Positions 1 to 5,108 of a stretch of DNA of 5,108 nucleotides are shown here, piece by piece. The stretch covers positions 1 to 5,108 of the forward strand of contig JAFZZX010000169.1 of assembly GCA_017615515.1 (NCBI GenBank), given 5' to 3'. The notes beneath the pieces are model-generated. The model was not told the DNA's origin. It saw only the letters and a list, made by a program, of their open reading frames with translations, and did no database searches. The stretch comes from Clostridia bacterium. Its GTDB lineage: Bacteria; Bacillota; Clostridia; Christensenellales; CAG-1252. The position numbers and the translations under genes were made by a program. Each line of letters starts with the position of its first letter. Position 1 is the stretch's first letter.

Positions 1-207
1 CGTCCGTTGAAGACCGAGAAGGACTATCTCAAGAAGATCGGCACCGAGATCGAGCTTTCTCTTTACAAGGCGATCAACGGGGAGAAAAAGCTCGTCGGCA
101 TCTTGTCCTCGTATAGCGGGGACGATCTCGTTCTCTCGACCGATAAGGGAGAACTTACGATACAAACAAAGGATATAGCGCTCGCGAAGCCCTATATCAG
201 ATTTTAG
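1..207 (+). CDS. rimP: Ribosome maturation factor RimP, C-terminal fragment
   Basis: RimP binds the free 30S subunit in the cytoplasm and helps late maturation of its head. Only the last 68 codons are here; the reading frame is open from base 1, so the gene starts upstream of the window and the TTG at position 7 is an internal Leu codon, not a start. The first residues, RPLKTEKDYLKKIG, match the end of the family's conserved '..GLDRPL' segment, which joins the N-terminal domain to the Sm-like C-terminal domain. The rest (INGEKKLVGIL, then short alternating beta-like stretches ending DIALAKPYIRF) fits that small beta-barrel. The TAG stop at 205-207 is fused to the ribosome binding site of nusA. 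RimP directly upstream of nusA is the standard order in Bacillota. The assignment rests on a short fragment but is well supported by context. Confidence 0.93.
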   Translation, partial: RPLKTEKDYLKKIGTEIELSLYKAINGEKKLVGILSSYSGDDLVLSTDKGELTIQTKDIALAKPYIRF

Positions 208-211
208 GAGG
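206..211 (+). promoter_or_regulatory. Ribosome binding site of nusA
   Basis: A full AGGAGG lies 4 bases before the ATG at 216 and shares its first two bases with the rimP stop codon TAG. It fixes the nusA start. Because the stop and this site coincide, ribosomes ending rimP are delivered straight onto it, so translational coupling is likely (inference). Confidence 0.9.
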
Positions 212-215
212 AAAT

Positions 216-1283
216 ATGATTAACAAGGATTTTTTTGCGGCACTTGACGAACTGGAAAAGACCCGTCGCATCAATAAGAGCGAGTTTATCGCCTCTTTGG
301 AAGCGGGGCTTGCTTCTGCCTATAAGAAGGAGAATGCGATCAGCACCGCCGTCGAGGTGAAACTCTATCCCGAACAGAACAAGATCAGAGTTTTTGCTTA
401 TAAGACCATCGTCGAAGAGGTGGTCGACGAGGAGAAGGAGATCTCCCTCGAGGACGCGAGGAAGATCAAGCCGAACTATAAAGTCGGCGACACGATCTCC
501 GAAGAGATCACCCCGAAGAATCTATCCCGTATCGCCGTCCAGACCGCCCGTCAGGTCATTATGCAGCGTTTGACCGACATCAAGAAGGAGCAGGTCTATG
601 ACGAAATGAGCGAAAAATCGGGCGAGATCGTGAACGCCATCGTTCGTAAGGTCGAGCCGACCAGCGTTTACGTCGAGATCCTGCCGACGCAGATGGAAGG
701 CATCATGCCCGTGTCCGAGCAGATCCGCACCGAGAAGTACAACGTCGGCGATATGATCAAAGTCCTCGTCAGACGTATCACGACGAACAACCGTTCGCCG
801 CAGGTCATCGTATCTCGCGCGAATCCCGATTTCGTCCGTCGTCTCTTCGAGCTCGACGTGCCCGAGGTCAAGAGCGGTCTCGTTACGGTCAAAGGCATCG
901 TGCGCGAAGCGGGGTTCCGCACCAAGATCGCCGTCTATGCAGAGGATCCGAACGTGGATGCGGTCGGTTCCTGCATCGGCCCGAGAGGCAGCAGGATCAA
1001 CGCGATCGTTCAGGAGCTCAACGGCGAGAGGATCGACGTGATCAACTGGTGCGCCGATCCTTTGGAGTTCATCGCTCGTGCGATCAGTCCCGCTAAGGCG
1101 GTCCAAGTCCACGTCAACGACGACGAGCGTTCTGCTCGCGTCATCGTGAATGACAATATGCTCTCCCTTGCGATCGGTCGTGAAGGGCAGAATGCTCGCC
1201 TTGCCGCGAGACTCACGGGTTGGAAGATCGACGTTAAGCCTTATTCTTCCATCATCGATCCCGGAGAGGGTGCGGAGGGTTGA
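216..1283 (+). CDS. nusA: Transcription termination/antitermination factor NusA
   Basis: NusA binds elongating RNA polymerase and nascent RNA, promotes pausing and hairpin-dependent termination, and takes part in rRNA antitermination. The 355 residues show the family order: an N-terminal polymerase-binding domain (about 1-125), an S1 domain (about 135-201, from GEIVNAIVRKVEP to PQVIVSRANPDF), KH1 (about 205-280, with DPNVDAVGSCIGPRG and its GxxG loop at 255-258), and KH2 (about 285-345, with LAIGREGQNARLAARLTGW, GxxG at 321-324). The protein stops soon after KH2 with a short acidic tail. It therefore lacks the two acidic repeats found in the roughly 495-residue E. coli protein, and it is close to the roughly 370 residues of Bacillus. 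The start follows a full Shine-Dalgarno site, and MINKDFFAALDELEKTRRI is a typical NusA N-terminus. KH1 has small substitutions, such as DAVGSCIGPRG where DPVGACVGPKG is usual. The rnpM start follows 2 bases after the stop. Confidence 0.98.
   Translation: MINKDFFAALDELEKTRRINKSEFIASLEAGLASAYKKENAISTAVEVKLYPEQNKIRVFAYKTIVEEVVDEEKEISLEDARKIKPNYKVGDTISEEITPKNLSRIAVQTARQVIMQRLTDIKKEQVYDEMSEKSGEIVNAIVRKVEPTSVYVEILPTQMEGIMPVSEQIRTEKYNVGDMIKVLVRRITTNNRSPQVIVSRANPDFVRRLFELDVPEVKSGLVTVKGIVREAGFRTKIAVYAEDPNVDAVGSCIGPRGSRINAIVQELNGERIDVINWCADPLEFIARAISPAKAVQVHVNDDERSARVIVNDNMLSLAIGREGQNARLAARLTGWKIDVKPYSSIIDPGEGAEG
1274..1279 (+). promoter_or_regulatory. Ribosome binding site deciding the rnpM start
   Basis: GGAGGG lies inside the last codons of nusA (encoding AEG). 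It is 6 bases before ATG 1286, a normal spacing, but directly touches the alternative TTG at 1280. This selects 1286 as the start. Confidence 0.8.
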
Positions 1284-1285
1284 TC

Positions 1286-1549
1286 ATGCAGAAGCATGCC
1301 GCTCCGCAGAGAATGTGTATCGCTTGCAGGAGACTGTTTGATAAGCGTGACCTCTTGAGGATCGTTCGCACGCCGCAAGGCGAAGTTCGATTCGATCCCA
1401 CGGGGAAAGCGGCGGGGCGCGGCGCATACCTTTGCAAGGATCCCGAATGCTTGAAAAAAACCGTCAAGGTCAAGCTTTTGAATAAAATATTCAAGGTCGA
1501 GATCTCGGAAGAAGCGTACCGCAGTCTATCGGAGCAGTATGAGTCTTAA
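1286..1549 (+). CDS. rnpM: RNase P modulator RnpM (YlxR, DUF448 family)
   Basis: This is an 87-residue basic protein of the YlxR family, shown in Bacillus subtilis to bind the RNase P RNA and reduce tRNA-precursor processing, and renamed RnpM. The family signature is present: RMCIACRR at 9-16, LLRIVRTPQGEV at 23-34, DPTGKAAGRGAYLC at 37-50, followed by a Lys-rich helical tail. Cysteines 11, 14, 50 and 55 form a CxxC plus CxxxxC pattern, compatible with metal binding as in many clostridial members, whereas Bacillus versions have lost these cysteines. I chose ATG 1286 over TTG 1280: the TTG overlaps the nusA stop and abuts the Shine-Dalgarno site. The gene lies between nusA and the L7Ae-like gene, its standard position, and its last 11 bases overlap the next gene. 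Family identity is secure; that this particular protein acts on RNase P is inferred from the family. Confidence 0.95.
   Translation: MQKHAAPQRMCIACRRLFDKRDLLRIVRTPQGEVRFDPTGKAAGRGAYLCKDPECLKKTVKVKLLNKIFKVEISEEAYRSLSEQYES
1531..1534 (+). promoter_or_regulatory. Ribosome binding site of the L7Ae-like gene, inside rnpM
   Basis: GGAG lies 4 bases before ATG 1539, within the codons for the last residues of RnpM (SEQ). It is a shorter match than the other sites in the window. It supports an overlapping start and a translation rate coupled to rnpM (inference). Confidence 0.6.
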
Positions 1550-1835
1550 TCCGAAGGTTGCCGCCTACATCGGCTTTTCGATCAAGGCGGGGAAGTTGAT
1601 CTACGGCTACGAGAACGTGATCGCTTCCAAGAAAGTCCGTTTGATCCTCTGCGATACAGGCATTTCCGAAAACTCCTTAAAGAAGGTGCGGAAACGTTAC
1701 GAAGAGGTCGGAATCAAAGTAATCATGGTCGAGGATCTCGCCGCTTACTTCGGCGGGAAACCGATCAAGTGTATCGGTCTTGTCGAAGAGAACCTTGCTT
1801 CGGCAACGGAAAAGGAATTATTAGGTCGGAGGTAG
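1539..1835 (+). CDS. rplGA: L7Ae-family RNA-binding protein (YlxQ type)
   Basis: This 98-residue protein belongs to the L7Ae/L30e/S12e/Gadd45 fold, here the YlxQ branch that sits before infB in Bacillota. Bacillus YlxQ and its relative YbxF bind kink-turn RNA; their cellular role is not settled. Visible hallmarks are the opening helix KVAAYIGFSIKAGKLIYGYENVIAS (6-30, with the AGKL..G motif), the strand VRLILCDTGISENSLKKV (33-50), where family members have a strand followed by SxNT/SxNS, and the strand KVIMVEDLAAYFGGKP (60-75). The tail ENLASATEKELLGRR is charged. Length matches the family's roughly 100 residues. The ATG overlaps the end of rnpM by 11 bases in another frame and follows a GGAG site, so the two are probably coupled. 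Bacterial YlxQ proteins are often annotated as ribosomal protein L7Ae-like; a structural ribosomal role should not be assumed. Confidence 0.93.
   Translation: MSLNPKVAAYIGFSIKAGKLIYGYENVIASKKVRLILCDTGISENSLKKVRKRYEEVGIKVIMVEDLAAYFGGKPIKCIGLVEENLASATEKELLGRR
1828..1833 (+). promoter_or_regulatory. Ribosome binding site of infB
   Basis: GGAGGT lies 8 bases before ATG 1842 and is made from the last Arg codons and the first base of the stop codon of the L7Ae-like gene. It is a strong match with good spacing, and it fixes the infB start despite the unusual N-terminal protein sequence that follows. Confidence 0.88.
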
Positions 1836-1841
1836 TTACTG

Positions 1842-4394
1842 ATGAGTGAAACCAACAATCAACCCTTTGCGAATCTCAATGCACTCGCCGAGTTGGACAA
1901 AATCAAGTTCCGCGGGTTGGGGATAAGCGTCAGAGACGCACGCAGACGCGCCGAGGATCTCCTCGAGAAGCTGGATGCTCTCAAGGAAAGTCTTATCGCG
2001 AAAGAAATGGAAAAGGAAGAGGCGGAAAAGGAAGCGGTCAAAGAGGAGACTGTTCCCGTAGCCGAGCCCACATCGTCCGGCTCCGTCGAGGAAATAGCCT
2101 CATCCGAGGACGCCGTACAACCCTCCGAACAGAACGAACCCACGGTCGAACCCGCTATCTCGGAATCCGTGGCGGAGCCTGCTCCCGCTCCGGTCGAAGA
2201 AAAGCCCGCTGAGCCCGCTCCCGCGCCCTCTCCTGCGCGTAATCCCTTGCGTCCCGACGTGCCCGAACCGAGGAAGTTCAAGCAACCCATCATCTATATC
2301 CCCGAAAGTGAGAGGGGGATCGGACAACGCGGCGGAAGGCCGTACGGTCAAACGGGTGGCGCGAGACCCTACGGAGCACGTGAGGGCGGATACCCGATGC
2401 GCGATGCGGATAAACCCGTTTTCCTGCCCCCGCAACCGTCGGGCGGCAAAGGCGGCAAGGGCAATAAGAAGAGTTTTGACCGCAATTACAATTCTTACGA
2501 AGAGAAGAAGGGTCCAAATAAGAAGGACATCATGCGTCGCGAGCTGGAGAACGGAATGGATCTCGACGACAGCGAACGCGCTCGCAGATACAAGAGCAGA
2601 AAGAACCAAAAGCAGGCTCCCGTGATCACGCAGACCGTGATCGAGAAGGCGGTGATCACGACCGATCCCGTCCAGATCAAGGTCTTGTCCGAAAAGATCG
2701 GCAAAACAGGCGTAGACATCTGCGGCAAGCTCTTGATGCTCGGCATCATGAAGAACATCAATGATTCCATCGATTTCCAGACGGCGGAGCTCGTCGCGTC
2801 GGATTACGGGATCGAGCTTGAACTCAAGGCGGACAAATCCGCAGAGGAGAAGCTCGAAGAGTTCATTGCGGACGTCGCCGAAGAGAATACCGAGCCGCGC
2901 GCCCCGATCATCACGATCATGGGTCACGTCGACCACGGTAAGACTTCACTTCTCGACCGCATTCGTAATACTTCCGTCGCCGCAGGCGAGGCGGGCGGTA
3001 TCACGCAGCATATCGGCGCTTATACGATCGAGAAGGGCGGACATATGATCACCTTTATCGATACCCCGGGCCACGAGGCGTTCACTTCGATGCGTGCTCG
3101 CGGTGCGATGGTCACCGATATTGCGATCATCGTCGTTGCGGCGGACGACGGCATCATGCCGCAGACCGTCGAAGCGATCAACCACGCCAAGGCCGCTGCG
3201 GTGCCTATCATCGTCGCGATCAACAAGATCGATAAGCCCGGCGCGGACATCAACCGCGTAAAACGCGAACTCTTGAACTACGACGTGGTCGTAGGCGAAT
3301 ACGGCGGCGACGTGATCGCCTGTCCCGTTTCCGCCAAGACGGGCGCAGGTGTGGACGATCTGCTTGAAACCATCAATTTCTTCGTTCTCGAAGAGCTCAA
3401 GCCCATGGCGAACAGCAAGATCCCCGCTCGCGGTGCGGTCATCGAGGCGAAGGTCGACAAATCCGGTCCTTTGGCTACGATCCTCGTGCAGAACGGTACC
3501 TTGAAGATCGGCGACTATATGGTCGCGGGTTCTACCTATGGTAAGGTCAAGATGATGACCAACGACAAGGGCAAGTCGGTCAAGTCGGCAGGTCCGTCCG
3601 TTCCCGTCTCTGTCCTCGGCTTCGTAGAGGCGCCGTCCGCAGGCGATCAGATGGTCGTCTTACAGGATGAAAAGCTCGCCAAGAAGATCGCCGAAGAGAG
3701 GAAGCTGAAGATCAAGGAAGGCGAGGCAAACGCCAACCGCAGGAACGTAGAAGATCTGTTCCGTCAGATCAACGAAGGCAGTCTCAAGACGATGAACCTG
3801 ATCATCAAGGCTGACGTGCAGGGCTCTCTCGAGGCGCTCGTCCAGGAAGTCACCAAGCTCAGCAACGACGAAGTCAAAGTCAAGGTCATTCACAAGGGCG
3901 TCGGCAACGTGAACGATTCCGATATGATCCTTGCTAAGACTTCCGAAGCGACGATCATCGTCTTCAACCAGAAGGAGACCAACGCGCTCCGCGAAGCGGC
4001 TGCCAAGGCGGGCGTAGACGTAAAGTGGTATAAGGTCATCTATAACCTCTTAGACGACATCACGCTGGCGATGAAAGGCATGCTCGCACCGGTCTATCAA
4101 GAGACCGTCATCGGTAAAGCGGAAGTCCGCGAGATCTTCAAGATCAGCGGCGTAGGCGTGATCGCAGGTTGCCGCGTGATGGAAGGCAAGTTGCAGAGAA
4201 ATGCCAAAGCAAGGGTCATTCGCAACGACGAGATCATCGTCGAGAGCTCGATGTCCTCTCTCAAGCGCTTGAAGGACGACGTAAAAGAGGTGCAGAGCGG
4301 ATTTGAGTGCGGCGTTGGCGTTGAGGACTTCGCCGAGTTCAAGCAAGGCGACGTGATCGTTTGTTACTTGATGGAAGAGGTACCGAAAGAATGA
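1842..4394 (+). CDS. infB: Translation initiation factor IF-2
   Basis: IF2 is the GTPase that brings fMet-tRNA to the 30S subunit and drives 50S joining. The 850 residues fall into clear parts. Residues 1-68 are a charged, helix-forming segment ([12 protein letters not shown], then [11 protein letters not shown] and Glu/Lys runs). Residues 70-145 are a Pro/Ala/Glu-rich linker, and 155-230 a Gly/Arg/Lys-rich stretch. One IF2_N-type subdomain lies at about 270-330 ([27 protein letters not shown]). The G domain, about 354-520, carries all motifs: GHVDHGKT 361-368, GGITQHIGA 385-393, DTPGHEAF 407-414, NKID 461-464, SAK 497-499. Domain II covers about 528-620, domain III about 640-745 ([13 protein letters not shown] at 654-666), and the tRNA-binding C-terminal domain about 752-846 ([24 protein letters not shown]). 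The GTPase looks fully functional. The canonical first IF2_N subdomain is not recognisable at the N-terminus. The stop overlaps the rbfA start (ATGA). Confidence 0.98.
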   Translation: MSETNNQPFANLNALAELDKIKFRGLGISVRDARRRAEDLLEKLDALKESLIAKEMEKEEAEKEAVKEETVPVAEPTSSGSVEEIASSEDAVQPSEQNEPTVEPAISESVAEPAPAPVEEKPAEPAPAPSPARNPLRPDVPEPRKFKQPIIYIPESERGIGQRGGRPYGQTGGARPYGAREGGYPMRDADKPVFLPPQPSGGKGGKGNKKSFDRNYNSYEEKKGPNKKDIMRRELENGMDLDDSERARRYKSRKNQKQAPVITQTVIEKAVITTDPVQIKVLSEKIGKTGVDICGKLLMLGIMKNINDSIDFQTAELVASDYGIELELKADKSAEEKLEEFIADVAEENTEPRAPIITIMGHVDHGKTSLLDRIRNTSVAAGEAGGITQHIGAYTIEKGGHMITFIDTPGHEAFTSMRARGAMVTDIAIIVVAADDGIMPQTVEAINHAKAAAVPIIVAINKIDKPGADINRVKRELLNYDVVVGEYGGDVIACPVSAKTGAGVDDLLETINFFVLEELKPMANSKIPARGAVIEAKVDKSGPLATILVQNGTLKIGDYMVAGSTYGKVKMMTNDKGKSVKSAGPSVPVSVLGFVEAPSAGDQMVVLQDEKLAKKIAEERKLKIKEGEANANRRNVEDLFRQINEGSLKTMNLIIKADVQGSLEALVQEVTKLSNDEVKVKVIHKGVGNVNDSDMILAKTSEATIIVFNQKETNALREAAAKAGVDVKWYKVIYNLLDDITLAMKGMLAPVYQETVIGKAEVREIFKISGVGVIAGCRVMEGKLQRNAKARVIRNDEIIVESSMSSLKRLKDDVKEVQSGFECGVGVEDFAEFKQGDVIVCYLMEEVPKE
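2172..2228 (+). repeat. Two AEPAPAP repeats in the IF2 linker
   Basis: The heptapeptide AEPAPAP occurs at IF2 residues 111-117 and again at 123-129, separated by VEEKP. The copies use partly different codons (GCG GAG CCT against GCT GAG CCC), so the likeness is kept at protein level. Such Pro/Ala repeats commonly form an extended, flexible spacer; IF2 linkers are often of this kind. Confidence 0.8.
2331..2375 (+). repeat. Duplicated GG(A)RPYG motif in the Gly/Arg-rich part of IF2
   Basis: Residues 164-169 (GGRPYG) and 172-178 (GGARPYG) repeat within a stretch that also holds GAREGGYP. Shared residues use different codons in the two copies (AGG CCG TAC GGT against AGA CCC TAC GGA). The composition resembles RGG/RG-type disordered RNA-binding segments. 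That it binds RNA is inference. Confidence 0.75.
4391..4394 (+). promoter_or_regulatory. ATGA stop/start overlap joining infB and rbfA
   Basis: The rbfA start codon and the infB stop codon share bases in an ATGA. With only a short GAGG at 4377-4380 upstream, termination-reinitiation is the likeliest way rbfA is translated (inference from the arrangement). Confidence 0.75.
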
Positions 4395-4786
4395 ACATCG
4401 AACGCATCAATTCCGAACTGTTAAAACAACTCTCGATGATCTTTCGCTACGAACTGAACGATCCGCGCATTCACGGAATGTTGACCGTTCTCGAGGTGAA
4501 GACCTCGGACGATCTCTCCCACGCGCGCGTTTACGTCAGCTATTTCGGGGACGAATCGCAGGCGCAAGAGACCTTTGACGCCTTGCAGTCTTGCACGGGT
4601 CATATGCGTAATCTCTTGAAACAACGCGTAAAAATGCGTATCATCCCCTTCCTGACGATCATTCGCGACAACTTTATCGACAATGCCAAGCATATTACGG
4701 ACCTAATTGATAAAGCGATGGACGAAACGCGTGAGACCGAGAAGAAATACTCTGACGGCAACGGAGGAAACGATGGATCTTGTTGA
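4391..4786 (+). CDS. rbfA: 30S ribosome-binding factor RbfA
   Basis: RbfA is a cold-shock-associated assembly factor that binds the 30S subunit near the 5' end of 16S rRNA and the decoding centre during late maturation. The 131 residues form one KH-type domain: ERINSELLKQLSMIFRYELNDPRIHG at 4-29, TVLEVKTSDDLSHARVYVSYFGDE at 32-55 (DLSHARVYVS is the family hallmark), a central helix FDALQSCTGHMRNLLKQRV, and the strand plus final helix MRIIPFLTIIRDNFIDNAKHITDLIDKA at 82-109. The common R-x-x-P element is kept, but the following acidic D-x-S is here RDN, a modest divergence. I chose ATG 4391, which overlaps the infB stop as ATGA, rather than the in-frame upstream codon at 4361 lying wholly inside infB. 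The preceding GAGG at 4377-4380 is weak and 10 bases away, so initiation probably relies on ribosomes ending infB. The last residues form a Gly/Asn tail whose codons contain the next gene's ribosome binding site. Confidence 0.96.
   Translation: MNIERINSELLKQLSMIFRYELNDPRIHGMLTVLEVKTSDDLSHARVYVSYFGDESQAQETFDALQSCTGHMRNLLKQRVKMRIIPFLTIIRDNFIDNAKHITDLIDKAMDETRETEKKYSDGNGGNDGSC
4763..4767 (+). promoter_or_regulatory. Ribosome binding site of nrnA, inside rbfA
   Basis: GGAGG lies 5 bases before ATG 4773, within the rbfA codons for the GGN part of the tail. It is a strong site and identifies the start of the right-edge gene, whose stop is beyond the window. Confidence 0.85.
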
Positions 4787-5108
4787 GATCGTAAAATTGA
4801 TAAAAAGTGCGAATACCATCGCGCTTTTTTCACATATCAATCCCGACTGTGATACCTTGGGCTCGGCGCTCGCCTTGCGCTTGTTTTTGACCAAGCAGGG
4901 CAAAGAGGTTTCCGCCTATTGCGACGGTGAGAGGAAGTTCGATCTCTCCGATCTCTATACCGCGGAAGTCATCGACCGCGACCCGCCCAAGCGTTCCTAC
5001 GATCTCACGATCGCAGTTGATTGCGCGACCAAGGATCGTCTCGGTAAATACGGTTCCCTCTTCGATAAGGGCAGGAAAACCCTCTGTATCGATCACCACT
5101 TGCAAGAC
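4773..5108 (+). CDS. nrnA: DHH-family phosphoesterase NrnA (nanoRNase/pAp phosphatase), N-terminal part
   Basis: NrnA-type enzymes degrade RNAs two to five nucleotides long and dephosphorylate 3'-phosphoadenosine 5'-phosphate, using Mn ions held by the DHH domain. The frame is open for 112 codons to the window edge; family members have roughly 310-330 residues, so about a third is present. Visible motifs are motif I SHINPDCDTLGSALAL (20-35; His21, Asp25, Asp27), motif II VDCATKDRLG (82-91; Asp83) and motif III IDHH (106-109). The DHHA1 substrate-binding domain lies beyond the edge. Motif I has Cys26 where Gly is usual (PDGD); the metal-binding residues themselves are intact. The gene overlaps rbfA by 14 bases in another frame behind a strong GGAGG site. 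The order rbfA-nrnA is the common Bacillota arrangement, often followed by truB. Close relatives such as c-di-AMP phosphodiesterases share the DHH domain, but they carry N-terminal membrane, PAS or GGDEF-like parts that are absent here. Confidence 0.93.
   Translation, partial: MDLVEIVKLIKSANTIALFSHINPDCDTLGSALALRLFLTKQGKEVSAYCDGERKFDLSDLYTAEVIDRDPPKRSYDLTIAVDCATKDRLGKYGSLFDKGRKTLCIDHHLQD

Noticed and set aside
522..1112. Minus-strand open frame of 196 codons opposite nusA
   Set aside because: It is a shadow of nusA codons, with a His/Asp/Leu-rich translation typical of antisense reading and no family resemblance.
1280..1282. TTG start for rnpM
   Set aside because: It overlaps the nusA stop and leaves no space after the GGAGGG site. 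ATG 1286 has normal spacing and gives the usual N-terminus.
1836..1841. Gap before infB considered as a site for a terminator or promoter
   Set aside because: It is only six bases. No hairpin followed by a T run or promoter-like pair is visible at any gene junction in the window.
2621..2660. Palindrome CGTGATCACG and a second GTGATCACG 30 bases later, considered as an operator
   Set aside because: Both encode Val-Ile-Thr in the IF2 frame, lie mid-gene and use the favoured GTG, ATC and ACG codons. Chance in a GATC-rich sequence is enough.
2100..2936. Long minus-strand open frame (278 codons) opposite infB
   Set aside because: It lies wholly antisense to the clearly conserved IF2 frame. Its translation is compositionally odd (rich in Asp, Arg, Leu and Val), matches no family I know, and is explained by the GC-ending codons of infB.
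4361..4390. Upstream in-frame start extending RbfA by 10 residues
   Set aside because: The extra residues lie entirely within infB and do not resemble an RbfA N-terminus. The ATGA overlap start gives [13 protein letters not shown], which fits the family.
1..5108. Search for a mobile element, CRISPR array, tRNA or novel defence system
   Set aside because: The whole window is filled by conserved core genes in standard order; nothing is left unexplained at that scale.

Overview
This window is a housekeeping translation and transcription operon, not an accessory island. All seven recognisable genes are on the + strand: rimP (3' end only), nusA, rnpM (ylxR), an L7Ae-type rplGA/ylxQ gene, infB, rbfA and the start of nrnA, which runs off the right edge. 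Gaps between genes are at most 8 bases, and three gene pairs overlap (by 11, 4 and 14 bases). No stretch is long enough for a separate RNA gene, terminator or internal intergenic promoter, so the operon promoter must lie upstream of the window.

The gene set and order are the classic nusA-infB arrangement of Bacillota. An RnpM and an L7Ae-like gene sit between nusA and infB. NusA is short, ending after its second KH domain without the acidic repeats of enteric bacteria. A DHH-family phosphoesterase follows rbfA. GC content looks a little above 50% by eye. The proteins diverge from Bacillus at many positions, so I infer an uncultured clostridial lineage (Clostridia in the broad sense), with no finer assignment possible from this window alone.

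Layout: 1-207 is the RimP C-terminal domain; 216-1283 NusA; 1286-1549 RnpM; 1539-1835 the L7Ae-like protein; 1842-4394 IF2; 4391-4786 RbfA; 4773 to the right edge the N-terminal part of NrnA. Together they cover 30S maturation (RimP, RbfA), transcription elongation, pausing and termination (NusA), control of RNase P (RnpM), probable kink-turn RNA binding (the L7Ae-like protein), initiator tRNA delivery (IF2) and degradation of very short RNAs (NrnA).

I found no undescribed system. The least ordinary part is the first ~260 residues of IF2. The usual extreme N-terminal IF2_N subdomain is not recognisable there. Instead there is a charged helical segment, a Pro/Ala/Glu-rich linker and a Gly/Arg-rich stretch with a duplicated RPYG motif. 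Other points are a possible internal IF2 start, an excess of GATC tetramers, and ribosome binding sites written into the last codons of the preceding genes.
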